Source: CAYQAJ01 sp964415245 (GTDB lineage Bacteria > Planctomycetota > Planctomycetia > Pirellulales > Pirellulaceae). From it: a DNA stretch of 20,376 nucleotides. Where the stretch lies: positions 1-20,376 of the forward strand of contig CAYQAJ010000062.1 in NCBI GenBank assembly GCA_964415245.1, in the 5' to 3' direction. The position numbers and the translations under genes were made by a program. Under the pieces are notes generated by a model. The model was not told where the DNA came from, did not search any database, and worked only from the letters and a program-made list of their open reading frames with translations. Below are positions 1-8,425 of the stretch, one piece after another; the first letter of the stretch is position 1; every line of letters begins with the position of its first letter.

Positions 1-955
<955 letters not shown>

Positions 956-1066
956 CGCGCCAACGCAACAAGTTTCCCGGGTCGGCCGGGGTTTCCCCGT
1001 TCGCTTCGGGACACGCGCCGTGCAGGGCGCCGCGCCGTGGACGCACCAAGCGAGAGATTGCGACCG

Positions 1067-2173
1067 ATGGTACTACGAATCGACCGTGATGCCGCACGCT
1101 TTCGCCAAATCCTGCGAGGCAGGATTCGGGCGAACCTGCGCAAGTACATCACGCACTCGGAAATGATCGGCCGCAAAGGACGGAACCTGGTGAGCATCCC
1201 GGTGCCGCAGTTAGATATTCCCCATTTTCGCTATGGCCGCAATCAGGGCGGCGTAGGGCAGGGGGAGGGCGAGGTTGGGCAGCCCATCGGCCGGGCCGAC
1301 GACGAGGGAACCGGCAGCGGCAAGGCCGGGGATGATCCCGGGCAGCACGTGCTGGAAGTCGAGGTGAGCCTCGACGAGCTGGCCGGCATGCTGGGCGAGG
1401 AGCTGGAGCTCCCCCGCATCGAGCCCAAGGGCCGACCTTCGCTCGAAGAGCAGAAGACGCGCTACAACAGCATCCGCCGCGTGGGGCCCGAGTCGCTCCG
1501 CCACTTCAAGCGGACGTACGTCGAGGCGCTGCGGCGGCAGGTTTCCGAGGGCAGCTACAACGCCGGGAACCCGTCGGTCGTGCCCATTCGCGACGACCGC
1601 CGGTATCGCTCGTGGGAAACGATCAATCAGCCGCAGGCCAACGCGGTGATTGTGTACATGATGGATGTGTCGGGCTCGATGACCGACGACCAGAAAAACC
1701 TGGTGCGCACCGAGGCGTTTTGGATCGACACCTGGCTGCGGACGCAATACGAGGGGCTGGAGCGGCGGTACATCATCCACGACGCGGCCGCCAAGGAGGT
1801 CAATGAGGAGACCTTTTACCACACGCGCGAAAGCGGCGGCACGCGGATCAGCTCGGCCTACGAGGCCTGCCGCGAGCTGCTCGACCGCAGCTTTCCCACG
1901 GCGGAGTGGAACATTTACTGCTTCCAGTTCTCCGACGGCGACAACTGGGGCGAAGATAACCGCCAGGCTTTGGCGCTACTGAAGGATTCGCTCATGCCGC
2001 GGTGCAACTTGTTCTGCTACGGACAGGTCGAGAGCCCGTACGGCAGCGGCGAATACCTGCACGCATTGGAAGAGGCATTCGGCGAGGAGCACGAGACGTT
2101 GGTTCTATCGGAGATCGCCGGTCACGAAGCGATCTACGACTCGATTAAGAAGTTTTTGGGCAAGGGAAAGTGA
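1067..2173 (+). CDS. yeaH: YeaH/YhbH family protein (DUF444), VWA-like
   Basis: 368 residues from ATG 1067, the usual family size. The N-terminus (IDRDAARFRQILRGRIRANL, then SIPVPQLDIPHFRYG) matches the family's basic start and 'SIP' segment. A Gly-rich linker follows at about residues 66-90, then a VWA-like domain with the MIDAS-type motif DVSGS at residues 200-204, preceded by hydrophobic VIVYMM. Later segments such as GGTRISSAYEAC and FSDGDNWGEDN are also typical. The role is poorly defined; it is co-expressed with the PrkA kinase in enterobacteria and is presumed to work with it. A GTG at 1037 would add ten residues (MDAPSERLRP) not expected in the family, so I prefer the ATG. It begins 111 bases after prkA and is probably cotranscribed with it. 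Confidence 0.93.
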   Translation: MVLRIDRDAARFRQILRGRIRANLRKYITHSEMIGRKGRNLVSIPVPQLDIPHFRYGRNQGGVGQGEGEVGQPIGRADDEGTGSGKAGDDPGQHVLEVEVSLDELAGMLGEELELPRIEPKGRPSLEEQKTRYNSIRRVGPESLRHFKRTYVEALRRQVSEGSYNAGNPSVVPIRDDRRYRSWETINQPQANAVIVYMMDVSGSMTDDQKNLVRTEAFWIDTWLRTQYEGLERRYIIHDAAAKEVNEETFYHTRESGGTRISSAYEACRELLDRSFPTAEWNIYCFQFSDGDNWGEDNRQALALLKDSLMPRCNLFCYGQVESPYGSGEYLHALEEAFGEEHETLVLSEIAGHEAIYDSIKKFLGKGK

Positions 2174-2254
2174 CGGTCGATGCCCAGGCCGTCGATCCGG
2201 AAGGGGAAATAGTCCGTCAATTGGATTGAGGGTTTGCAGGAAAGGCAAAGAAAA

Positions 2255-3808
2255 GTGTCGCGGTCCACGCTACCCAAGCAGCACGCATTTCGCCCGCTGC
2301 CCCCTGAGCTTGTCGATGCGCAGGGGCAGATCGAGGCGCATGCGCGCAACTACGGCCTCGACTTCTATTCCACCATCTTTGAGCTGGTCGATGCGGACCA
2401 GTTGCATGCGGTGGCGGCGTGCGGGGGATTCCCCACCCGCTATCCCCATTGGCGGTGGGGCATGGAGTACGAACAGCTCAGCAAGGGCTACTCGTACGGC
2501 CTGCAGAAGATCTACGAGCTGGTGATCAACAACGACCCGTGCTACGCCTACCTGCTTGCCAGCAACGCGGCCAGTGACAATAAGCTGGTAATGGCGCACG
2601 TGTACGGCCACTGTGACTTCTTCAAGAACAACCACTGGTTCAGCCGCACCAATCGCAAAATGGTCGACGCCACGGCCAACCACGCCAATCGCGTCATCCG
2701 CTACATGGACCGCTTTGGCGTCGAAGAAGTCGAGACATTTATCGACACCTGTCTGAGCATCGAAGACCTGATCGACATCCACTTGCCGTTCATCAAGCGG
2801 CGCGACGACCCGGAAAGGTACAAGTTCGCCGAGCCGACGGAGGACGAGGAGCCTATTGTGGCGGCCCGTTTCCCCTCGAAGCAGTACCTCGACTCCTACG
2901 TCAACCCGCCCGGCGTGCTGGCCGAAGAGGTGGATCGCCGCCGCCGCCAGCAGCTCGAGCGGCAGAAGAATCCGCCCGAGCCGATGCGCGACGTGATGCT
3001 GTTCCTGCTGGAAAACGCGCCGCTCAAGCCGTGGCAGCTCGACGTACTGTCGATCCTGCGAAGCGAGGCATATTACTTCGCGCCTCAGGCGCAGACCAAA
3101 ATCATGAACGAGGGTTGGGCCACCTTCTGGCACTCGACGATCATGACGCGGCACGGGCTGGACGCGGCCGACGTCGTGAACTACGCCGATCACTGCGCCG
3201 GCACGCTGGCCAGCTCTCCCACGCGGCTCAATCCGTACAAGTTGGGCGTCGAGCTGTTTCGCGACATCGAAGAGCGCTGGAACCGCGGCATGTTTGGTCC
3301 TGAGTACGACGACTGCGACGACCTGGCCGCAAAACGGCATTGGGATACGGGCGCCGGACGGGGCCGGGAAAAGATCTTCGAGGTCCGACGCATCCACAAC
3401 GACCTGACGTTTATCGACGAGTTTTTGACTCTCGACTTCTGCCGCCGGCACAAGATGTTCTCATTCGGCTACAACGAAGACTCCGGCTACTACGAAATCG
3501 AGAGCCGAAAATTCGACGACATCAAGCGGCAACTCCTATTCAACCTGACCAACGTCGGCCGGCCCCTTATCCGCGTCGACGACGGCAACTACAAGAATCG
3601 CGGCGAGCTGTTCCTCGAACACGTGTACACGGGCGTCGAACTAAAGCTGGCGTACGCCCACGATACGCTCGTCAACCTGCAGAAGCTGTGGACGCGGCCC
3701 GTACACATCCGCACGGTGCTCGATGAGGAGACGACGATTCTGTCGTTCGACGGGAGGGAGCACACGACCGCTACATCCGAGGAGCCGGTGACGATCCAGG
3801 AGGCATAG
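2255..3808 (+). CDS. spoVR: SpoVR family protein
   Basis: 517 residues from GTG 2255 to TAG 3806-3808. The protein has the SpoVR hallmarks: LDFYSTIFELVDADQL early, GGFPTRYPHWRWGMEYEQ, then the conserved GHCDFFKNNHWF block, the segment MNEGWATFWHSTIMTRHGL, and the C-terminal GRPLIRVDDGNYKNRGEL. In Bacillus SpoVR affects spore cortex formation; in non-sporulating bacteria (E. coli YcgB) it belongs to the same regulon as PrkA and YeaH, so here it is read as a stress-linked protein, not a sporulation factor. Start choice: GTG 2255 has AGGAAAGG at 2238-2245, 9 bases upstream; an in-frame TTG at 2234 has no comparable site. It lies 81 bases after the yeaH-type gene in the same direction. Confidence 0.94.
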   Translation: MSRSTLPKQHAFRPLPPELVDAQGQIEAHARNYGLDFYSTIFELVDADQLHAVAACGGFPTRYPHWRWGMEYEQLSKGYSYGLQKIYELVINNDPCYAYLLASNAASDNKLVMAHVYGHCDFFKNNHWFSRTNRKMVDATANHANRVIRYMDRFGVEEVETFIDTCLSIEDLIDIHLPFIKRRDDPERYKFAEPTEDEEPIVAARFPSKQYLDSYVNPPGVLAEEVDRRRRQQLERQKNPPEPMRDVMLFLLENAPLKPWQLDVLSILRSEAYYFAPQAQTKIMNEGWATFWHSTIMTRHGLDAADVVNYADHCAGTLASSPTRLNPYKLGVELFRDIEERWNRGMFGPEYDDCDDLAAKRHWDTGAGRGREKIFEVRRIHNDLTFIDEFLTLDFCRRHKMFSFGYNEDSGYYEIESRKFDDIKRQLLFNLTNVGRPLIRVDDGNYKNRGELFLEHVYTGVELKLAYAHDTLVNLQKLWTRPVHIRTVLDEETTILSFDGREHTTATSEEPVTIQEA

Positions 3809-3915
3809 AGATAGCGTAGAAACGAGAACGTAGCGACAATCCGGGAGCGTCGACCGCGGCGCCACAGGGCCTTGGCGGCGGCGCGCTCCGGCAGCTTGAC
3901 GCGAGGTACCCCTTC

Positions 3916-4404
3916 ATGAACGTGAAACAATCGGTCGAGCGGGAACTGGCCCGGCTAGCGGCTGTTTCGGCCGCCGGCGCCGGTCCGCTTCTCTTCTCCG
4001 TGCAGGTTGATACCGGAACGCTCGAGGCGCCCATGACGGCGGTCGATTCGATCGCGTGCGCATTCGCGCACTTGTCGCTGGCCACCGATCGACTGGCAGG
4101 CGCGACGCGCGAGCAACTCCACGCGGTCGGGGAGAAGCTGGCCGCGCGGCTGAACTACCTTCTCGAGCCGATCGGCGTGGTCGAAGTCGATCCGCAGAAC
4201 CTGATCGTACAGCTTCGCTCATCGCCGCCGCAGCGGGACGACAATGGCTCGGCCTATTACGAGCTATTGGTGAGGTGCGGCGGCGAAATCCGCCTCACCC
4301 GCTATTCCAAGCCGACCGGCCAGGCGCGCACCGAAATCCCGGCTTGCGTCACCCGCGAGGTGTTCTCCCGTTTGGCGGAAGACTTTTCAGCGGCGCTGAG
4401 CTGA
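3916..4404 (+). CDS. Hypothetical protein, about 162 residues
   Basis: ATG 3916 to TGA 4402-4404, with a GAGG about 11 bases upstream of the start. I do not recognise a named family. The N-terminal third is Ala-rich and probably helical (ERELARLAAVSAAGAG). The middle has a helix with EQLHAVGEKLAARLNYLLEP followed by what looks like a beta-rich half (GVVEVDPQNLIVQLR, YYELLVRCGGEIRLTRYS). There is no signal peptide and no TM segment, so it is likely cytosolic. It follows spoVR by 107 bases on the same strand and could be read from the same transcript, but nothing ties it to the PrkA group. The codon pattern is strongly GC3-biased like its neighbours, which supports real coding. Confidence 0.75.
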   Translation: MNVKQSVERELARLAAVSAAGAGPLLFSVQVDTGTLEAPMTAVDSIACAFAHLSLATDRLAGATREQLHAVGEKLAARLNYLLEPIGVVEVDPQNLIVQLRSSPPQRDDNGSAYYELLVRCGGEIRLTRYSKPTGQARTEIPACVTREVFSRLAEDFSAALS

Positions 4405-4475
4405 CACTCTTGCCGTTTAAGCGGGAAGTGCCGTCCGCGCGTATCGGAAGGTCGCGTCGCTTCGGCACGTGGCGC

Positions 4476-5126
4476 CTAGCCGGGACATGTGTGGAGGTCG
4501 CACACGTCGCAATCGACCACGTCACCGCCGTCGTCGCACGGCTCTTCGCAGTTTCGCTCGCCGTACAGCTTGTAGATGCCGTCGCAGCCAGGCAGACCGC
4601 GGACATAGATCTTGCCGTAGAAGCGATCTCCCACCGTCGTGCCGCCGCCGATGACGCTGATCTCGTTTTCGTGGCGTATCTTCCAGGTGGTGTATTTGCA
4701 GGGGTCGACTCCGCACCACTGCCCCTCCAGCGGCGGGATTCTCACCAGGACTTTCTTCTGGATCGGCACTTTGACGTTGTATGTCACCTCGTATGTCCTG
4801 CCCCACCAACACACCGTCTTTACGCGGGTTTCCGTAACGTAGACCGTGACGAGGCACTCGACATTGACCTCCTCGGTGCAGAAGGTGCCGCAGCGCAGAC
4901 GTCGTCGGTAGTCGCCGCCACCGTCGAAAGCGGCCTCCAGTTCTTCCTTGAAGCAGATTTGCTGACCGAACTCCGTCTTGGGTCCGGTCCATTCGACGTA
5001 GAAGCACGGGCAGCACACCTCCTGCTGCGGTGGCATGGGCATGACTCCAGTCCACGCGCTGCCGACCCAAACCAGCGTCACCAATACAAAGAACACCGCG
5101 GCCACGGCCATATAGCGCTTCATCAT
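4476..5126 (-). CDS. Secreted Cys-rich protein of unknown family, paralogue 1 of 3
   Basis: 216 residues from ATG 5124-5126 to TAG at 4476-4478. A hydrophobic N-terminus (MMKRYMAVAAVFFVLVTLVW, then VGSAWTG) is a signal peptide or anchor. The mature part opens with CCPCFYVEWTGPKTEFG, and continues with RVKTVCWWGRTYEV, PLEGQWCGVDPCKYTTWKI, ISVIGGGTTVG and a Cys-rich tail (CEEPCDD, CDVCDLHTC). The two other copies downstream in coordinates share all these blocks in order. The many Cys suggest disulfides or metal sites outside the cytoplasm. The start is fixed by GAGG six or seven bases upstream, placed alike in all three copies; longer in-frame readings upstream lack the signal. It converges on the gene ending at 4404. 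I do not know the function. Confidence 0.85.
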   Translation of the reverse strand: MMKRYMAVAAVFFVLVTLVWVGSAWTGVMPMPPQQEVCCPCFYVEWTGPKTEFGQQICFKEELEAAFDGGGDYRRRLRCGTFCTEEVNVECLVTVYVTETRVKTVCWWGRTYEVTYNVKVPIQKKVLVRIPPLEGQWCGVDPCKYTTWKIRHENEISVIGGGTTVGDRFYGKIYVRGLPGCDGIYKLYGERNCEEPCDDGGDVVDCDVCDLHTCPG

Positions 5127-5269
5127 CGTGTACCTCGCAGAGGACGTGAAAGAAACAGCACCCCAACACCACCAGACACGCCGACGCCGCACTGTGGCAC
5201 ACGGGGCCATGCAATCAATCGATGAGAACAGACAACCCGGACGGCGCCCCATTCCTGGCGACCGGGGAG

Positions 5270-5297
5270 TTTATGCCCTCGGAGGGGGAATAGTCAA
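5270..5297 (-). promoter_or_regulatory. Candidate sigma70-like promoter for paralogue 1
   Basis: Read on the minus strand: TTGACT (5297-5292), a 16-base spacer, then CATAAA (5275-5270). The -35 matches the consensus in five of six bases and the -10 in four of six. It would give a leader of roughly 135 bases before ATG 5126. Consensus matching only; no experiment. Confidence 0.35.
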
Positions 5298-5400
5298 GAT
5301 GGGCAGTGCGCGAATGGCTTGATGGGTGGCGCGCTGTAGCTAATCGCGCCGTCGCACGACGGTTAGAGATGACGGAGCGCCTCTCGAGTGGAAAAGCGAG

Positions 5401-5431
5401 GCAGCCCGGCTGGGTGAATCAGCCGGGCTGC
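5401..5431 (-). terminator. Strong hairpin, probable terminator downstream of paralogue 2
   Basis: GCAGCCCGGCTG (5401-5412) and its perfect complement CAGCCGGGCTGC (5420-5431) enclose a 7-base loop, giving a 12-bp GC-rich stem. It lies about 80 bases past the stop of paralogue 2. On the minus strand it is followed by CTCGCTTTTCC, a weak T-run, so it fits an intrinsic terminator for the paralogue 3-2 transcript. Confidence 0.6.
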
Positions 5432-5511
5432 TCGAACCAGGCGTACGGTGAAGTGTGGCAGCGGCAAGGAGCACAGATAAAGCGTCGTACGCGCTTACCC
5501 TGGCCTCCGAG

Positions 5512-6123
5512 TCATTCAGGGATGCAGGGCATTTCACAATCCTCGCGGTAGCCCTCCAGCTTGAAAATCCCGCCGCAGGGAAGGCCGAGGATTTTGACTT
5601 TGCCGTAGAGGCTGTCCCCCACCGTAGTGCCCGCGCCGATGACACGGATTCCGTCGGTGCGGCAGTCGATTTTCCACGTCGTGTAGCGGCAGGGGTCGAT
5701 TCCGCACCACTTCCCTTCGAGCGGAGGGATCTCAACCTCTACCTGCTCCTGGACCGGCACATACACGTTATAGGCCACTTCGTACTCTCTTCCCCACCAT
5801 CGAACGGTTTTCACTCGCTTTTCGACAATGATGCGTGTGACCGTGCACTGCACCAAAACCGGGTCCGTGTAGAACTCGCCGCAGAGTAGTCTCTTGCGCC
5901 CGAAGCGATCCATCCCCATCGTTCCGCCTTCGAACGTGGGAACGTTGTCCAGCACGAAGCAGAGCCTCCCGCCGAACTCCGTCTTGCCGCCGGTCCAATC
6001 GACGTAAAAGCAAGGACAGCAGATCGGCTCCATCGGCTCTGGAGGCGATCCGCCTGCCCAGGCGTTACCGACGCAGACGAACGTCGATACAAGGACCACC
6101 GCCACGGAAAGGATTCGCGTCAT
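5512..6123 (-). CDS. Secreted Cys-rich protein of unknown family, paralogue 2 of 3
   Basis: 203 residues from ATG 6121-6123 to TGA at 5512-5514. The signal peptide (MTRILSVAVVLVSTFVCVG, NAWAGG) is followed by the family opening CCPCFYVDWTGGKTEFG, then RVKTVRWWGREYEV, PLEGKWCGIDPCRYTTWKI, GAGTTVG and a short tail ending CEMPCIPE. It lacks the long Cys-rich tail of copies 1 and 3 and is the most diverged in the 'TTWKI' region. An ATG five codons upstream (6136-6138) overlaps the GAGG that serves as ribosome binding site; comparison with the other copies places the start at 6123. It lies 148 bases downstream of paralogue 3 with no clear terminator between, so the two may be cotranscribed. Function unknown. 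Confidence 0.85.
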   Translation of the reverse strand: MTRILSVAVVLVSTFVCVGNAWAGGSPPEPMEPICCPCFYVDWTGGKTEFGGRLCFVLDNVPTFEGGTMGMDRFGRKRLLCGEFYTDPVLVQCTVTRIIVEKRVKTVRWWGREYEVAYNVYVPVQEQVEVEIPPLEGKWCGIDPCRYTTWKIDCRTDGIRVIGAGTTVGDSLYGKVKILGLPCGGIFKLEGYREDCEMPCIPE

Positions 6124-6271
6124 CGTCGAGTACCTCATACGAAAGGATGGTCAAGGAAACAGATCACCGGCCAAAGCAGGACCGCCGGGTTGAGCGTTCA
6201 TCGCGGGCCACCAGGGTGCAACTCTCCGCGCACCGACGCTGGACGACACACCGCCCGGTTCAGTTAGGACC

Positions 6272-6979
6272 TCATTCGGGGCATCCGTCGTAGCCGTCGA
6301 GCGTGGCGCACCCGTCGATGCCGTCGATGGTGTCGCAAATGTCGATGCACAGGTTCGGGCCACAGTCGCTGCCGCCTCCGTCAGTTTGCCCGTTGCATTG
6401 CCGCTCGCCGCGCAGCTTGTACACGCCGCCGCAACCCGGGAGGCCCTTAATCCAAATCTTGCCGTACAAGTTGCCTCCGACCGTCGTGCCGCCGCCTACG
6501 ACGCTGATCTCGTTTTCGTGGCGAATCTTCCAAGTGGTGTACTTGCACGGGTCAACTCCGCACCACTCCCCCTGCAGTCGGGGGATTTCCACCAATTGGA
6601 TTTCCTGAACGGGCACATAGACGGTGTACTCCACCTCGTATCGTTTCCAACCCCACCATACCGTCTTCACTCGACGCTCGGCGACGAACTTCGTGACCGT
6701 ACACTCCACCGTAACGGGCTCGATGCAAATGATGCCACACCGCAGCCGGCCGTACCCTCCCGTCCCTCCGTCGGTTTGGCCATCGAACGCCACCGGCACT
6801 TTTGCTTGCTCCAAGAAGCACCATCGCTGCCCAAAGCTCGTCGTCGGCCCGGTTGACTCGACGTAGAAACAAGGGCAACAAGCTTCTGGCATCGGACTCC
6901 CGCCCGTGAAAGCGCTGCCGACCCAGACGACGGTCACCAGAAACAGGAACACCGATGTCACGGCAAAGAAGCGTCTCAT
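6272..6979 (-). CDS. Secreted Cys-rich protein of unknown family, paralogue 3 of 3
   Basis: 235 residues from ATG 6977-6979 to TGA at 6272-6274, with GGAGG about ten bases upstream. The signal peptide MRRFFAVTSVFLFLVTVVW resembles that of copy 1. The family blocks follow in order: CCPCFYVESTGPTTSFG, RVKTVWWGWKRYEV, LQGEWCGVDPCKYTTWKI, ISVVGGGTTVG. The C-terminus is extended and odd: Gly/Asp/Cys-rich with a short repeating pattern (DTIDGIDGCATLDGYDGC). Around the TTWKI block the DNA is roughly 90% identical to copy 1 by eye, higher than to the middle copy. No enzyme motif is visible; an exported structural, binding or surface role is only a guess. Confidence 0.85.
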   Translation of the reverse strand: MRRFFAVTSVFLFLVTVVWVGSAFTGGSPMPEACCPCFYVESTGPTTSFGQRWCFLEQAKVPVAFDGQTDGGTGGYGRLRCGIICIEPVTVECTVTKFVAERRVKTVWWGWKRYEVEYTVYVPVQEIQLVEIPRLQGEWCGVDPCKYTTWKIRHENEISVVGGGTTVGGNLYGKIWIKGLPGCGGVYKLRGERQCNGQTDGGGSDCGPNLCIDICDTIDGIDGCATLDGYDGCPE

Positions 6980-7353
6980 GATCGTACACCTCCAACGAAG
7001 TTACCGAATGAGAAAACGAAGTGACGCGCTTGTCGGCGTCACGCGGAGCATGGCGCCAGAAAAAGCGAGTGGACTGCGAGTGGCGACGCTTTGGATATGT
7101 TCGTCGCCAGGCACGTTTGGCGGCTTTGGCCACACTGGCCGGGCAGCCAACGGCACGCATGCGCACCGCGGAAAGGAACCCACCCGGCACTCCTGGCCAG
7201 GCGCCTGGCGAGTCTAAGATTATTGGGTGGCATGGTCAAGCTGGGGGAAATGTTAAAAATGTACTGGCATCTGGCGTGTTTCTCGGGTGAATTGATACAA
7301 CGGGGTGCATACTGGTAGCCAAGCAGCCCTTTTTCCGCGGGAATTGAGTCGCT
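6980..7353. other. Intergenic region between divergent paralogue 3 and hemQ
   Basis: This 374-base stretch separates two divergent genes. I see a possible minus-strand promoter for paralogue 3 (7211-7239). No promoter for hemQ stands out. Short open frames in it have no signal peptide, ribosome site or family resemblance. Confidence 0.5.
7211..7239 (-). promoter_or_regulatory. Candidate sigma70-like promoter for paralogue 3 (and 2)
   Basis: Read on the minus strand: TTGACC (7239-7234), a 17-base spacer, TAGACT (7216-7211). The -35 matches in five of six bases and the -10 in four of six. The leader to ATG 6979 would be long, about 225 bases. Confidence 0.3.
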
Positions 7354-8202
7354 ATGAGCCAACGACCTGCCCCCTCAGCGCCCCCCGAGGAGCCGTCGCG
7401 CAACGCGATGGAAGGATGGCACTGCACGCATGTTTTCTACCGTTTCGACCGCGGGGCTCTGGCCGCAATGAGCCCCGACCAGATGGCCAGCGGCTCGGCC
7501 GAGCTGATCGCGGCGCTCGACCCGGCAGGACCCGAAGCACTGGCCCGCGTGCAGACGTCGATCGTCAGCGGTCACAAGGCCGACTTCGGCTTGATGCTGA
7601 TGGACGCCGATCCCTTGAAGATCGACGCCGTGCATCAGCGGCTATTGGCCGGTCCGCTGGGGCCGGCGCTCGTGCCAACGTACTCCTTTGTTTCGATCAC
7701 CGAGATTTCAGAGTACGTCCCCACGGTCGAGCAGTACGCCGGGCGTCTGGCGCAGGAAGGGGAAGTCGAGGGGAGCCCGGCGTTTCAAGCGAAGTTGAAA
7801 GCCTACGGCGACCGGCTGCCCATGATGAACCGCCAGCGGCTGATGCCCGATTTCCCCGCCTGGCCGGCCACCTGTTTCTACCCCATGAACAAGAAGCGCA
7901 AGGTGGGCGAGAACTGGTTCCTGCTTCCGTTCTCCGAGCGGCACCGCATGATGGCCGAGCACGCCCGCAGCGGCATGACGTTCGCCGGCAAGGTATCGCA
8001 GCTCATTACCGTGAGTGTGGGCCTGGACGATTGGGAATGGGGGGTGACACTGTGGGCGCGCAATCCCCAGTTTCTCAAAGACATCGTGTATCGCATGCGG
8101 TTCGATGAGGCCAGCGCGCGGTTCGCCGAATTCGGCCCCTTCTACACGAGCTACATCGTGTCGGCGGCGGAGATGCTGGCGCACTGCCGCGTTGCCCGGT
8201 GA
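7354..8202 (+). CDS. hemQ: Coproheme decarboxylase (HemQ/ChdC, chlorite dismutase family)
   Basis: 282 residues, ATG 7354 to TGA 8200-8202. HemQ/ChdC uses peroxide to decarboxylate two propionates of coproheme III and form heme b, the last step of the coproporphyrin-dependent pathway, in the cytosol. The C-terminal half carries the signature: CFYPMNKKRK (Tyr176, Met178), ENWFLLPFSERHRMMAEHAR (His203), GKVSQ (Gln216), GLDDWEWGV and IVYRMRFDEASA. Spacing from Tyr to His is 27 residues, as between Tyr147 and His174 of Listeria ChdC, and Gln is 13 after His, also as in ChdC; this separates it from true chlorite dismutases. The first 15-20 residues are Pro-rich and likely disordered. It stands alone, with no other heme genes in the window. 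Confidence 0.92.
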   Translation: MSQRPAPSAPPEEPSRNAMEGWHCTHVFYRFDRGALAAMSPDQMASGSAELIAALDPAGPEALARVQTSIVSGHKADFGLMLMDADPLKIDAVHQRLLAGPLGPALVPTYSFVSITEISEYVPTVEQYAGRLAQEGEVEGSPAFQAKLKAYGDRLPMMNRQRLMPDFPAWPATCFYPMNKKRKVGENWFLLPFSERHRMMAEHARSGMTFAGKVSQLITVSVGLDDWEWGVTLWARNPQFLKDIVYRMRFDEASARFAEFGPFYTSYIVSAAEMLAHCRVAR

Positions 8203-8203
8203 G

Positions 8204-8300
8204 GTAGCTGGATTCGCTGGCGTACCTGAGTACGCCCGCGTACCTGAGTACGCCCGCGTACCTGAGTACGCCCGCGTAGCTGAATTCGCAAGAATTCAGC
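8204..8300 (+). repeat. Tandem 18-bp repeat array ending in a GCAA-loop hairpin (plus orientation)
   Basis: Five units of 18 bp begin at 8204, 8222, 8240, 8258 and 8276, two bases past the hemQ stop. The outer units read GTAGCTG(G/A)ATTCGC and the three inner ones are identical, GTACCTGAGTACGCCCGC. Each inner unit folds by itself (GCGTAC-CTGA-GTACGC). The last unit runs into a 9-bp hairpin GCTGAATTC-GCAA-GAATTCAGC at 8279-8300. A terminator or RNA-stabilising role is inferred from placement. Confidence 0.85.
8279..8300 (+). terminator. GNRA-loop hairpin, possible hemQ terminator
   Basis: A perfect 9-bp stem GCTGAATTC/GAATTCAGC with a GCAA tetraloop, flanked by CGCG on both sides that can extend the stem past a two-base bulge. 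There is no T-run after it, so intrinsic termination is uncertain; protection of the transcript end is equally possible. Confidence 0.45.
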
Positions 8301-8336
8301 CGCGTCGGCAGGCTGCACGGTAAAATGCCCTGCGTT

Positions 8337-8425
8337 GGCGGTACGTGTCTGAACTGTTGCGAGTTCAGCTACAAGTGCGAACTCAGCTACACGTGTGAGT
8401 TCAGGTACTGGTGCGAGTCAGCTAC
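8337..8425 (-). repeat. Opposing diverged copy of the 18-bp repeat array (minus orientation)
   Basis: Read on the minus strand from 8425: a 17-base unit, then 18-base units starting at 8408, 8390, 8372 and 8354, with consensus near GTAGCTGA-TCGCA. The units are more diverged than in the plus array. A hairpin CTGAACT/AGTTCAG with a six-base loop lies at 8349-8368. The first unit overlaps the end of the YdjY-type gene: its TAG is that gene's stop codon. Confidence 0.75.

Larger units (their letters stand above)
5127..5511. other. Intergenic region between paralogues 1 and 2
   Basis: This 385-base stretch has no convincing gene. It holds the leader and probable promoter of paralogue 1 (minus strand, 5270-5297) and, closer to paralogue 2, a long hairpin (5401-5431) that could end the transcript of paralogues 3 and 2. 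Small open frames crossing it are short and lack family resemblance. Confidence 0.6.

Noticed and set aside
2270..3451. 393-codon open frame on the minus strand
   Set aside because: It lies fully antisense to spoVR, whose protein matches its family end to end. GC-rich third positions open such mirror frames; no family resemblance or signal is seen.
8105..8323. Protein with VPEYAR repeats
   Set aside because: The periodic peptide is only a translation of the 18-bp DNA repeats in a frame that overlaps the end of hemQ; no start signal of its own.
8204..8425. CRISPR array
   Set aside because: The 18-bp units are contiguous with no unique spacers, and no cas genes are present.
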